A stretch of 64,000 nt of DNA from contig NC_010003.1 in NCBI RefSeq assembly GCF_000018605.1, forward strand, positions 1,526,501 to 1,590,500. The letters run 5' to 3'. The first letter of the stretch is position 1, and each line of letters begins with the position of its first letter. Positions 43,710-52,727 of the stretch are shown here, piece by piece. This stretch comes from Petrotoga mobilis SJ95. GTDB taxonomy: Bacteria; Thermotogota; Thermotogae; Petrotogales; Petrotogaceae. A program made the translations under genes and the position numbers. Below the pieces are notes generated by a model. The model was not told the DNA's origin, ran no database searches, and saw only the letters and a list, made by a program, of their open reading frames with translations.

Positions 43710-46334
43710 TTAACTAATCTCCTTTAAGAGCGCTTGTAATTTTTGATATTTTTTCTCACTTTCTATCAAATCTTCTTTAGTTTTTTCTACTACATCTGGA
43801 TCTGCCTTTTCAACAAAATTTTTATTCGATAATTTCTTATTATATAATTCTATATCTTTTGATAACTTTTCCAATTTTTTTGTTAATCTCTGTTTTTCTG
43901 TATCAATATCTATGTAATCACCTAAAGGTATGTAAACTTCTACACTTTCATCTACATAGGCAGTGGCGGATTTAGCCGGTTTCACTTCAGTTTGAGTTAT
44001 ATTGATCAAAAAAGCCAAATGTTCAATTAAATTTTTGTTTTTTTCTATAAAATCGTCGTTTTTTGCTACAATTTTGTATTTCACGTCAACCTCTTGAGTT
44101 TGGGGTATATCCATTTCAGCTTTAACGTTCCTTATACCACTTACTAACTCCATAACCTTTGAAAATACCTTTTCTGCTTCAGGATAAATATTACTCTCGT
44201 TATACTCTGGCCATTTGGCGCTTATCAGTAACTCAGAATCTTTTTCAATAGGCAGTTTTTGCCATAGTTCTTCTGATATATAAGGCATAAAAGGATGTAA
44301 TAAACGTAATGAAGAATCAAAAACCTGCAAGATAACGTTTTGTACTACCAATTTATCTTTACCAATCGAATTTAACCTATTTTTTGAGGCTTCTATATAC
44401 CAATCACATAATTCGTTCCAGAAAAAATCGTACAGTTTTCTTGCAGCTTGATCATAGTTATAAACTTCTAAATCTTTGCTAATTTCTAATATTGTAGAAT
44501 TCAATCTAGTTAAAATCCATTTGTCTTCAATTTTTAAATCTTCGTCCTTAAGTACGGTTTTTTCATAGTCTTCCATATTTAAAAGTACAAATCTAGCAGC
44601 GTTCCATATTTTATTTGCAAACTTTCTGTAAGCATCAAAGGACCCAACATCTAATTTAATATCTCTTCCTTGAGCAGCTAAGACTGATAAAGTAAATCTA
44701 ACAGGATCCGTTCCGTATTCGTTAATTACTTCGAGGGGATCTACACCGTTACCTAACGATTTAGACATCTTTCTTCCATATTTGTCTCTTACCAATTGAT
44801 GCAAGTAAACATCATGAAAGGGCTTCTCACCCATGAATTTTTCTCCCATCATTATCATTCTTGCAACCCAAAAAAAGATTATATCAAATCCAGTTACTAA
44901 CAAATCTGTTGGATAATATTTTTTCAGATCTTCCGTTTCTTCAGGCCACCCTAGTGTAGAAAAGGGCCAAAGAGCAGAAGAAAACCAGGTATCTAGTACA
45001 TCCTCATCTTGTTTTAAATCCGTGGATCCGCATTTTTCACACTTTTTAACGTCTTCCACGGATACGTTGACATGTCCACAATTTTGGCAATACCAAACGG
45101 GGATTCTATGACCCCACCATAGTTGTCTTGATATACACCAATCCCTTATTTCATACATCCAGTTGAGATACACTTTCTTCCATCTTTCAGGGTAAAATTT
45201 TATTTCATCATTTTCAACCACTTGTATAGCTTTTTCTGCTAAGGGTTTCATTTTAACAAACCATTGATCTAAAAGGAGAGGTTCTATAACGGTATCACAT
45301 CTGTAACAATGACCTACAGAATGAGTATAATCTTCCTCTTTTTCTAATAATCCCTCTTTCTTCAAGTCCTCGACTATTCTTTCTCTGGCTATATACCTGT
45401 CTAATCCTGCGTACTTTCCACCATTTTCGTTTATCCTTGCATTTTCATCTATAATTTGTATTCTTTCCAAGTCATGCCTTAAACCAATTTGGTAATCATT
45501 TGGATCATGGGCGGGGGTAACCTTGACGACACCTGTACCAAAGTTTGTATCTACGTAAGGATCGGCTATAATTTTCAATTTCCTACCAACAATTGGTAAA
45601 ATAGCCGTTTCACCGATTAAATTTTTATACCTTTCATCTGAAGGATTAACAGCCAGTGCTGTATCTCCTAACATAGTTTCAGGTCTGGTAGTTGCGACAG
45701 TTACATAGTTTTGAGTATTTTCCAAAGGATATTTTATATACCAAAGCTTGCCTTTTTCTTCACTGTGCTCAACTTCGTCGTCTGCAAGAACGGTTCCGCA
45801 GGAAGGACACCAATTTACTATATACTTTCCTTTGTATATTAAACCTTCGTTGTACAGAGACACAAAAACCTTTCTTACTGCTTGGTTGAGCCCTTCATCT
45901 AAAGTGAACCTTTCTCTACTCCAATCGACAGAGGCTGCCAATGCTTTTATCTGTTCACGTATGTGATTACGATATTTGTTTGCCCAATCCCAAGTAATTT
46001 TTAAAAATTCTTCTCTAGTATAATCTTCTCTTCTTTTACCTTCTTCTTTTAAAAGATATTTTTCAACAACATGTTGTGTGGCTATACCCGCATGATCTTC
46101 TCCGGGTATCCAAACTGTTTCTTTACCTTTCATTCTATTATATCTCACGGAGATATCTTGAAGAACGATATTCAAAGCATGACCAATGTGTATTCTTCCT
46201 GTAATATTTGGAGGAGGAATGACTATACTAAACTTACCATTCCCTGGCTTTGGTTCAAAGGAATGGTTTTCTTCCCAAAGCTTATACCATTTATTTTCAA
46301 GTTCGTGCGGCATATATCTTTTTCCAATATCCAT
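43710..46334 (-). CDS. valS: valyl-tRNA synthetase
   Basis: Class I aminoacyl-tRNA synthetase of 874 residues. The HIGH motif is GRIHIGHALN (about 43-52) and the KMSKS motif is GRKMSKSLGNG. The CP1 editing domain includes TTRPETMLGDTA. A zinc-type cysteine set occurs in NWCPSCG and CQNCGH...CEKCGS. The C-terminal coiled-coil arm (about 810-874) clamps the tRNA. ATG 46334 follows AGGAGGTTGCC. No T-box leader is seen in the 70-nt gap upstream. Confidence 0.97.
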   Translation of the reverse strand: MDIGKRYMPHELENKWYKLWEENHSFEPKPGNGKFSIVIPPPNITGRIHIGHALNIVLQDISVRYNRMKGKETVWIPGEDHAGIATQHVVEKYLLKEEGKRREDYTREEFLKITWDWANKYRNHIREQIKALAASVDWSRERFTLDEGLNQAVRKVFVSLYNEGLIYKGKYIVNWCPSCGTVLADDEVEHSEEKGKLWYIKYPLENTQNYVTVATTRPETMLGDTALAVNPSDERYKNLIGETAILPIVGRKLKIIADPYVDTNFGTGVVKVTPAHDPNDYQIGLRHDLERIQIIDENARINENGGKYAGLDRYIARERIVEDLKKEGLLEKEEDYTHSVGHCYRCDTVIEPLLLDQWFVKMKPLAEKAIQVVENDEIKFYPERWKKVYLNWMYEIRDWCISRQLWWGHRIPVWYCQNCGHVNVSVEDVKKCEKCGSTDLKQDEDVLDTWFSSALWPFSTLGWPEETEDLKKYYPTDLLVTGFDIIFFWVARMIMMGEKFMGEKPFHDVYLHQLVRDKYGRKMSKSLGNGVDPLEVINEYGTDPVRFTLSVLAAQGRDIKLDVGSFDAYRKFANKIWNAARFVLLNMEDYEKTVLKDEDLKIEDKWILTRLNSTILEISKDLEVYNYDQAARKLYDFFWNELCDWYIEASKNRLNSIGKDKLVVQNVILQVFDSSLRLLHPFMPYISEELWQKLPIEKDSELLISAKWPEYNESNIYPEAEKVFSKVMELVSGIRNVKAEMDIPQTQEVDVKYKIVAKNDDFIEKNKNLIEHLAFLINITQTEVKPAKSATAYVDESVEVYIPLGDYIDIDTEKQRLTKKLEKLSKDIELYNKKLSNKNFVEKADPDVVEKTKEDLIESEKKYQKLQALLKEIS

Positions 46335-46404
46335 TAAGGCAACCTCCTAAATTTTTGATGAAATAGTAACTCCCCCCATTTAAGGAAAAGACCGAAGGTT
46401 CATT

Positions 46405-47847
46405 TTATTCTTTATTTTTATTTGGAACTACTTGACTTTTTTCCTCTTCTGGAACTTCTTGAATCACTTGACTCTTTTCTTCCTTTTCTAAATCAGCTGA
46501 AAGGGGAAGTTCATTTTTTTTGACTTTCTTACCATTCCTTCGGAAAAAATCAAAGGGAAAATTGATTTCTCTTCTTTTAAACAATGCTGCCTCGGGAGAG
46601 AATATACCTTTATATCTAATGGGCTTTTCCATTGCCTCAACTTCAGTTAATAGAATAACAGAAACAATCCTTAATATGAACCCTATAATAAAAATCAATT
46701 GAATCCCATGATAAGGGTCCCCCATAAAATTGATTTCTATATTTTCGAGATGATTTGCCAAGAAACCCCCACTCAACGAGCCGAAAATAGCGGCAATACC
46801 GGCAACGAAAGAGTTGGCTGCGATATAATTTTCGGATGGTTCTTTGGATATTTCTAAGAGTAAGTTGAAAATGGCTAAATTTATCGCCGACCAAGCGAAC
46901 GCCGCAAATATTGCATTTAATAATAAAATACTCCTATAATTACTTTCATTCATTAAAAAGTACATCATTGGGCTAAAAGTTGACAACAAAATTCCCAAGC
47001 TTAGAACGTTTTTGCTGCCAAACCTGTCTGCCACTATACCATAAAACAAATACAAAAAAACAGAGATAACGCTTGTTATTATTCCCATATTCCCAAGGAA
47101 TTGATAATTTATATTCAAAATCGCGACTTCATAATAGGCAAAATAAGGCCTTACAAATTCTATGGCAAAACTCCAAACAAACATAAATAAGAGAAAATTT
47201 TTAAAGTTTCTATCTTTAAAGGGAGTAAAAATGTTTAAGTTAACGGTGTGATTCTTTTCGCTTTCTTCAGGAAACTCATGTTTCACTAACAAAAAAGCTG
47301 AAAGAACAGAGAAAATTGCCATAAAACTTGTAACCAGCAACAACCCTGTTTTAAAATTTGGAAATTCTAAAAATATTGAATAAAGATACAACATAATTAT
47401 ACCAGTTATGGAAGCGAATATATTACGAAGTCCGAAATATTTACCTCTTTGTTCAAAAGGAACTACGCTTCTAATTAAAACCGTCCAAGTGTTGCCCACG
47501 AATGTTCCAAAAAAAGAAAATAAAAGAATAATAATTAACATAATATACTCAGATCTCACATCAAAAAATATGAAAATGGGCAATAAAACGAATAAAGTCC
47601 TCGATATAAAGGCGTTTATTACAAGGCTTTTCTTCTTAGAACCAATGAATTGGTTGATTCGTGAAGAGAAAATCTGAAACATCTGTGCTATAATAGGAAA
47701 AGAGGTCATAATTGATATAAAAAGAGGAGATGCGTTAAAGTATAGAGCAATAGATGTAAAAATAAACCCTTGTGTACCTATAAAGAACGCATTGTATGAA
47801 CCAGCCTCTAAAATTGAGAGAAACCTTGTTTTTGCATATTTTGTCAT
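46405..47847 (-). CDS. major facilitator superfamily transporter
   Basis: A 480-residue integral membrane protein with about 12 hydrophobic segments in two halves. The first half has the loop SRINQFIGSKKKSLV and the second has GIVADRFGSKNVL, a typical MFS loop 8-9 (DRxGxKxx) motif. The substrate is unknown. The C-terminal tail (about 440-480) is cytoplasmic and highly charged, with two near-repeats of EEEKSQV, unusual for the family. It is divergent from the AMMECR1 gene. Confidence 0.85.
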   Translation of the reverse strand: MTKYAKTRFLSILEAGSYNAFFIGTQGFIFTSIALYFNASPLFISIMTSFPIIAQMFQIFSSRINQFIGSKKKSLVINAFISRTLFVLLPIFIFFDVRSEYIMLIIILLFSFFGTFVGNTWTVLIRSVVPFEQRGKYFGLRNIFASITGIIMLYLYSIFLEFPNFKTGLLLVTSFMAIFSVLSAFLLVKHEFPEESEKNHTVNLNIFTPFKDRNFKNFLLFMFVWSFAIEFVRPYFAYYEVAILNINYQFLGNMGIITSVISVFLYLFYGIVADRFGSKNVLSLGILLSTFSPMMYFLMNESNYRSILLLNAIFAAFAWSAINLAIFNLLLEISKEPSENYIAANSFVAGIAAIFGSLSGGFLANHLENIEINFMGDPYHGIQLIFIIGFILRIVSVILLTEVEAMEKPIRYKGIFSPEAALFKRREINFPFDFFRRNGKKVKKNELPLSADLEKEEKSQVIQEVPEEEKSQVVPNKNKE

Positions 47848-48007
47848 ATTTATTTTTCTCCTTGCTACTCTATAATTATTTTTTTAATGTGTTCGCTTGA
47901 AAATATATTATAATGCACCAATGAAAAATAAAGTTTACTTTATAATTTAATAAATGTTATGAATAAAATTTGCCTTGAATGTTTTGAAATTTAAAGAGGT
48001 GATAATA

Positions 48008-48529
48008 TTGAATGAACATCATCCTTATGTGATTTGGGCAAGAGAAGTGATAGAAGCATATGTAAAAGAAAAGAGAAAAATAGATTTTAATGAAACTCTT
48101 CCAAAAGATTTATTTAACAAAAAAAGAGGTTGCTTTGTGAGCCTTCACAAAAGCTCTGGAGAATTGAGAGGTTGTATTGGTACCATTATGCCCGTTTACG
48201 ATAATTTAATCATGGAAATAAGAGAAAATGCGATCTCTGCTGCCACAAGTGATCCGCGGTTCCCTCCTCTTTCGCCAAAAGAATTAGACGATCTAGTTAT
48301 TTCTGTTGATGTTCTATCCGATTTAGAAAAAGTTAACGATATTCTTGAGCTAGATCCCAAAATCTTCGGAATAGTTGTTAAAAGTGGTTACAAAAGAGGT
48401 GTTCTTCTACCTGACCTAGAAGGAGTTGATACCGTAGAAGAACAATTGAGAATAGTAAAATTAAAAGCGGGAATTTATAAAAATGAACCAATAGAAATAT
48501 ATAAATTCACTGTGGAAAGGTTCTTTTAA
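48008..48529 (+). CDS. AMMECR1-domain protein (AmmeMemoRadiSam system protein A)
   Basis: A 173-residue AMMECR1 protein. The conserved core GCFVSLHKSSGELRGCIGTI is at about 40-60 and ATSDPRFPPLSPKEL at about 80-95. The start is TTG 48008, 6 nt after AGAGGTG; an upstream TTG at 47975 lacks a binding site. It is followed by the matching radical SAM enzyme. In many prokaryotes a Memo-domain protein completes the set, but none is seen here. The biochemical role is unknown. Confidence 0.9.
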   Translation: MNEHHPYVIWAREVIEAYVKEKRKIDFNETLPKDLFNKKRGCFVSLHKSSGELRGCIGTIMPVYDNLIMEIRENAISAATSDPRFPPLSPKELDDLVISVDVLSDLEKVNDILELDPKIFGIVVKSGYKRGVLLPDLEGVDTVEEQLRIVKLKAGIYKNEPIEIYKFTVERFF

Positions 48530-48548
48530 AATTATCGAGGTGAAGTAA

Positions 48549-49547
48549 ATGAAAATTAATTCCTTGTTTTATGAGGAATTTAAAGATGATATTTTGAAAT
48601 GTACCTTATGTCCTCACCAATGTATATTATATCCTGGCAAAACAGGGATATGTAGGGTTAGGCAAAATGTAAAAGGTGAGATGTATTCATTGAATTATGG
48701 GGACGTTACCAGTATGGCTCTTGATCCGATGGAGAAAAAACCACTTTTTCATTTTCATCCGGGTGAAAAAATCCTTTCTCTGGGGACCTGGGGCTGTAAT
48801 TTAAAATGCCCTTTTTGTCAAAATTACGAAATTGCACATATGAAACCTGAATATCAAAAGAAAATATATCCCAGCGCTATTCCATCTTTGATTGATAATT
48901 ATGGCGTTCGGGGTGTTGCGTATACATATTCGGAACCGATAGTTTGGTATGAATTCGTTTTAGATTCATCAAGGCAGGTGAAGTACGCTAATCCTGACAA
49001 CTACAATGTTTTAGTAACAAACGGATTCATAAATGAAAAACCCTTGAGACTTATGCTACAATATATAGACGCGATGAATATAGACCTAAAAGTATACAAT
49101 GATAAGAATTATATGAAACTATTAAAAGGGGGATTAGAACCTGTTAAAAACACGATAAAAATAGCCTATGAAGAAGGAATTCACATTGAAGTAACTACAT
49201 TGGTAGTTCCCAAAGTAAACGATAATTTAGATGAATTAGAAGAAGAGTTTTCATGGTTGGCAAACATTTCTAAAGATATTCCTCTTCATTTATCTAGATA
49301 TTTTCCTGCATATAAATATAACGAATCACCGACAGATATCAACTTTTTAGAAAGAACCTATGAGCTTGCAAAAAAATATCTCAATTTTGTATATCTTGGA
49401 AACATTTTGTCTTCAACATACGAAAATACTTATTGTCCAGATTGTGGAACACTCCTTATTCAAAGAAAAGGATACGACATAAAAATTGAAAATCTGAATG
49501 AAAACGGAGAGTGTAAAAATTGCGGCAGAAAAATATGCATAGTTTAA
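48549..49547 (+). CDS. AmmeMemoRadiSam system radical SAM enzyme
   Basis: A radical SAM enzyme (332 aa) related to pyruvate-formate-lyase-activating enzymes. The [4Fe-4S]-SAM motif is GCNLKCPFCQN (CxxxCxxC, about residues 80-90). The N-terminal CTLCPHQC...GICRVRQ and a C-terminal CPDCG...CKNCG may bind a second cluster or zinc. The substrate is not established. It lies 19 nt after the AMMECR1 gene and overlaps apbE by 28 nt, so the genes form an operon. Confidence 0.93.
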   Translation: MKINSLFYEEFKDDILKCTLCPHQCILYPGKTGICRVRQNVKGEMYSLNYGDVTSMALDPMEKKPLFHFHPGEKILSLGTWGCNLKCPFCQNYEIAHMKPEYQKKIYPSAIPSLIDNYGVRGVAYTYSEPIVWYEFVLDSSRQVKYANPDNYNVLVTNGFINEKPLRLMLQYIDAMNIDLKVYNDKNYMKLLKGGLEPVKNTIKIAYEEGIHIEVTTLVVPKVNDNLDELEEEFSWLANISKDIPLHLSRYFPAYKYNESPTDINFLERTYELAKKYLNFVYLGNILSSTYENTYCPDCGTLLIQRKGYDIKIENLNENGECKNCGRKICIV

Positions 49548-50557
49548 GAGTATATCTTTATATAGCTGCACTTGGTGTAGGAGTACTTTTGTTATCTTTG
49601 TTGTTATTTTCTAAGCCGACCCCAGTTTACGAAGAAAAAGAGTTCCCAGTACTTGGCACTATTGTAAGGGTAAAAGTAGCAGGGGATAAAGTATCTTCAA
49701 ATGTTTTGTTGAATACAGCAGAACAAGAGTTGTACAGATTACACAACAAATTTAGTCCCAACGTCGAAGGTAGTATAATCCAAAAATTAAATACTGACAG
49801 AAAGGTTGAAGTCGACGAAGAGGGATTATTTTTATTTCAAGCTACCTACAATTATGCAGTAATAACAGGTGGGGCTTTCGACCCTACAGTGAGACCTTTA
49901 CTTAAATTGTGGGGATTTGATGACATAAATTCTCCAAAAAAAGTTCCAATCCAAGAAGAAATCAATAGAACATTAGAAAACGTTGATTATAGATTCATAA
50001 AAATTGATGAAGAAAAGAGAGAAATTTCTTTACTAAAAGATGGTGTCGAAGTAGACTTAGGAGGAATAGCTAAAGGATATGCAATTGATTTAGTTATACA
50101 AAAAATTAAGGAAATAGATCCTGGAGCTACAGGTTTTGTCGATGCGGGGGGAGATATTGGAATAATAGGTCCAAAGTTTGGAGAACTTGCCTGGGTTATA
50201 GGGATAAGGGATCCTTTTTCACAAGATGCCTTAAAATCGATAGATACAATTTATTTAACAAGCGGTGCTGTTGCCACATCTGGAGATTACGAAAGATTTT
50301 TTATCGAAGACGGTAAAAAATATCATCATATATTAGATCCAGAAGATGGTTATCCTGCAGGAAACGCATCCAGTGTAACTGTTATAGCAGAAAAAGCGAT
50401 GATAGCGGACGTCTTTTCTACGGCTCTTTTCGTTTTAGGATACGATAACCCTGCCTTAGATTATTTCACAGATTTTGGCATTCAAGCTTTGATTATATCT
50501 CCAACAGGGGAAAGTACTGAGACAAGTGGTTTTGACTATTTTCGGGAGAAAATGTGA
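49520..50557 (+). CDS. apbE: FAD:protein FMN transferase (ApbE)
   Basis: Transfers FMN from FAD onto threonine of target proteins such as Rnf/Nqr subunits. It has an N-terminal membrane anchor (about residues 10-30). ApbE motifs follow: TGGAFDPTVRPLLKLWGF, VDLGGIAKGYAID, FVDAGGDIG, and HHILDPEDGYPA, with the Mg-binding VTVIAEKAMIADVFSTALFVLG. TTG 49520 is used because GGAG lies 10 nt upstream and it gives a basic N-terminus; ATG 49535 is the alternative. The flavin-accepting target is not in the window. Confidence 0.92.
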   Translation: MRQKNMHSLRVYLYIAALGVGVLLLSLLLFSKPTPVYEEKEFPVLGTIVRVKVAGDKVSSNVLLNTAEQELYRLHNKFSPNVEGSIIQKLNTDRKVEVDEEGLFLFQATYNYAVITGGAFDPTVRPLLKLWGFDDINSPKKVPIQEEINRTLENVDYRFIKIDEEKREISLLKDGVEVDLGGIAKGYAIDLVIQKIKEIDPGATGFVDAGGDIGIIGPKFGELAWVIGIRDPFSQDALKSIDTIYLTSGAVATSGDYERFFIEDGKKYHHILDPEDGYPAGNASSVTVIAEKAMIADVFSTALFVLGYDNPALDYFTDFGIQALIISPTGESTETSGFDYFREKM

Positions 50558-50563
50558 GAGTTT

Positions 50564-50938
50564 ATGAAATTCACTAAGAAAAATGATCTGTACCTACTTT
50601 TAGTTGTAATATTGTTAGTTTTAGTAATGATTTTTATGAACGCTTTTCCTAAAAAGGGCATAAACGGTGCAGAAGTTTACTTAAAAGGGGAGCAAATTTT
50701 ACAAATAACAAAAGAAGGAACTTACAGCATAACAAATGATGAAGGTGAGTTATTGATGAATGTAGAATACATAGATCAAAGAATTAGAGTTACCGATTCA
50801 TCATGTCCCTTGAAAGTCTGTGAAAATACAGGATGGGTAGAAAATCCTAATCAACCCATTATTTGTATTCCAAATGAAATAGTTGTAAAACCATTAGGTA
50901 ACGCAGATGACACGGGGATTGACATCTATACATGGTAA
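50564..50938 (+). CDS. NusG domain II-containing protein
   Basis: A 124-residue protein with an N-terminal membrane anchor (about 9-27). The extracytoplasmic NusG-II-like domain contains RVTDSSCPLKVCENTGWVENPNQPIICIPNEIVV. The paired cysteines in CPLKVC and a later cysteine in IICIPN are typical of this family. Such proteins are regularly encoded with a Gx transporter and ApbE, as here. Their function is unknown, though a redox or flavinylation link is possible. It overlaps the next gene by 7 nt. Confidence 0.88.
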   Translation: MKFTKKNDLYLLLVVILLVLVMIFMNAFPKKGINGAEVYLKGEQILQITKEGTYSITNDEGELLMNVEYIDQRIRVTDSSCPLKVCENTGWVENPNQPIICIPNEIVVKPLGNADDTGIDIYTW

Positions 50939-51453
50939 AAAGAACAAAAACAATATCATATATATCTATTTTAACCGCATTAGCTTCCGCAATTTACTAT
51001 GTTGAATCCTTTTTACCCATGCCTGTTTCAGTGCCTGGTGCGAGATGGGGGTTTTCTAACTTCCCTTTGTTGTTGTCTGTAGTGAGTGGAATTAGCATTA
51101 CTAATACCTTGTACATAGCTTTGTTAAAAACTTTGCTTGGTTCAATACTAAGTGGAAGGTTTTTATCTCCCGTATTTTGGATGGGATTGGGAGGATCACT
51201 CGCCAGTGCTTTATTTATGTCCTTATCCTTCAAAATTACCAACAAATTTGGTATTTTAGGAATTAGTGAAATTGGAGCCTTTTTCAGCAACACTGTACAA
51301 TTAATAATCGCCAGTCTTTTTATTGTTAAATCACCTAATATTTTTTGGTATTACCCTTACATGCTTTTTTTCGGTATAATAACGGCATTCATAAACGGAG
51401 CAATTGTGAGTTATATTTTAAGGAGTGTGAACCTTGATAGATTCAAAAGTTGA
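50932..51453 (+). CDS. Gx transporter family membrane protein
   Basis: A 173-residue integral membrane protein with about five helices. The N-terminus (ISILTALASAIYYVESFLPMPVSVPGARWGFSN) matches the Gx transporter / 'heptaprenyl diphosphate synthase component I' family, which has an ECF-S-like fold. The old enzyme name is probably misleading; uptake of a small substrate is more likely. It is translationally coupled to the NusG-II gene upstream and to maf downstream (20-nt overlap). Confidence 0.85.
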   Translation: MVKRTKTISYISILTALASAIYYVESFLPMPVSVPGARWGFSNFPLLLSVVSGISITNTLYIALLKTLLGSILSGRFLSPVFWMGLGGSLASALFMSLSFKITNKFGILGISEIGAFFSNTVQLIIASLFIVKSPNIFWYYPYMLFFGIITAFINGAIVSYILRSVNLDRFKS

Positions 51454-52006
51454 ATTGGTTTTAGGATCCTCATCCCCACGAAGACAAGAACTTTTAAAAT
51501 TAATAACAAAAAATTTTACGATCAGAACAGCTAATACTGATGAAACTTATAACTCTACGACACCTTCTGAAATTGTACAAGAAATTTCATATAAAAAAAG
51601 TAAAAATATAGAAATTTCACCTCGAGAGCTTCTCATAACGGCTGATACTATAGTAACTTTGGATGGAAAAATATTTGGAAAGCCTCACAATTACGATGAA
51701 GCTTTCGAAATGCTTCAAACATTATCGAATAAAACTCATTGTGTTTACACAGGAGTAACTTTAAGATCAATGGAAAAATTCTCTTCCTTTTATGAAGTTT
51801 CGAAAGTAACTTTTTACAAATTGGATGAAGAAGTGATAGATTTTTATATAAAAAATAACAACGTATATGACAAAGCGGGAGCCTATGCTATTCAAGATTT
51901 TGCCGCTGTTTTTGTCAAAAAAATTGAAGGTGATTACTACAACATAATGGGTCTACCTATTGCAAAATTATACTGGCAATTGAGACATATGTTAGCAACC
52001 TCATAA
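51434..52006 (+). CDS. maf: Maf-family nucleotide pyrophosphatase
   Basis: A 190-residue house-cleaning pyrophosphatase that hydrolyses non-canonical or excess nucleoside triphosphates (dTTP/UTP-type in this family). The motifs are LGSSSPRRQELLKLI at the N-terminus, ITADTIVTLDGKIFGKP in the middle, and DKAGAYAIQ...GDYYNIMGLPIAKL near the end. The start is TTG 51434 with AGGAGTGTG upstream, inside the Gx transporter gene. It is followed by radC, a frequent neighbour of maf. Confidence 0.94.
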   Translation: MIDSKVELVLGSSSPRRQELLKLITKNFTIRTANTDETYNSTTPSEIVQEISYKKSKNIEISPRELLITADTIVTLDGKIFGKPHNYDEAFEMLQTLSNKTHCVYTGVTLRSMEKFSSFYEVSKVTFYKLDEEVIDFYIKNNNVYDKAGAYAIQDFAAVFVKKIEGDYYNIMGLPIAKLYWQLRHMLATS

Positions 52007-52058
52007 AAACATTTCAAATATTCCAAAATTCCTATCAAAAGCCGAAAAGGAGAGAGTA

Positions 52059-52727
52059 ATGGAAGATCAACTAAAACCAAGAGAGAAACTAGAAAAATAT
52101 GGGCCCCAATCTCTCACAGACCAGGAACTTATAGCCATCATTTTAAGACATGGAGTTAGAAATTATAACGTATTTGATGTTTCCGAACAAATATTAAAAA
52201 AGTATAAAACATTGAGTGAATTGGTCGATATATCACTTGAAGAAATATCAAAAGAAAAAGGAGTAGGAAAAGTTGGAGCAATAAATCTAAAAGCTGCGTT
52301 AGAAATAGGCAAAAGATATCACCTTCAAAAATTGCGTCAAAAGTATCAAAAGGTAACCTCTCCAGAAGAAGCATACCATGTTTGTGAGGACATGATATAT
52401 CTCAGCACAGAAACTGTAAGAGCTATTTTTTTAGATTCTAAACTCCACATCATTACTATCAAAGATATTTCCAACGGAACGGTAAATATGTCAATTGCTC
52501 ACCCGCGAGATATTTTTAGAGAAGCTATAATGTATAATGCAGTATCTTTTATTTTAGTACATAATCACCCATCAGGGGATCCCACACCGAGCATGCACGA
52601 TAGGGACATTACCAAAAAAATTATGGATTCTGGTGAGATCTTAGGTATCAACATGAACGATCATATAATTATTGGAAAGGATTCTTATTTCAGTTTTACT
52701 TTGGATAGGAGTGAAAAAATTGACTAA
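52059..52727 (+). CDS. radC: RadC/JAB-domain DNA repair-type protein
   Basis: A 222-residue RadC-family protein. The N-terminal helix-hairpin-helix-like region (KYGPQSLTDQELIAIIL; GVGKVGAINLKAALEIGKR) is followed by a JAB1/MPN+ metalloprotease-like domain with HNHPSGDPTPSMHD. Despite its name, a direct repair role is unproven. ATG 52059 follows AAAGGAGAGA. Its last 8 nt overlap the next gene. Confidence 0.93.
   Translation: MEDQLKPREKLEKYGPQSLTDQELIAIILRHGVRNYNVFDVSEQILKKYKTLSELVDISLEEISKEKGVGKVGAINLKAALEIGKRYHLQKLRQKYQKVTSPEEAYHVCEDMIYLSTETVRAIFLDSKLHIITIKDISNGTVNMSIAHPRDIFREAIMYNAVSFILVHNHPSGDPTPSMHDRDITKKIMDSGEILGINMNDHIIIGKDSYFSFTLDRSEKID

Noticed and set aside
46335-46404. T-box leader of valS
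   Set aside because: The gap is only 70 nt and lacks the T-box bulge sequence and antiterminator.
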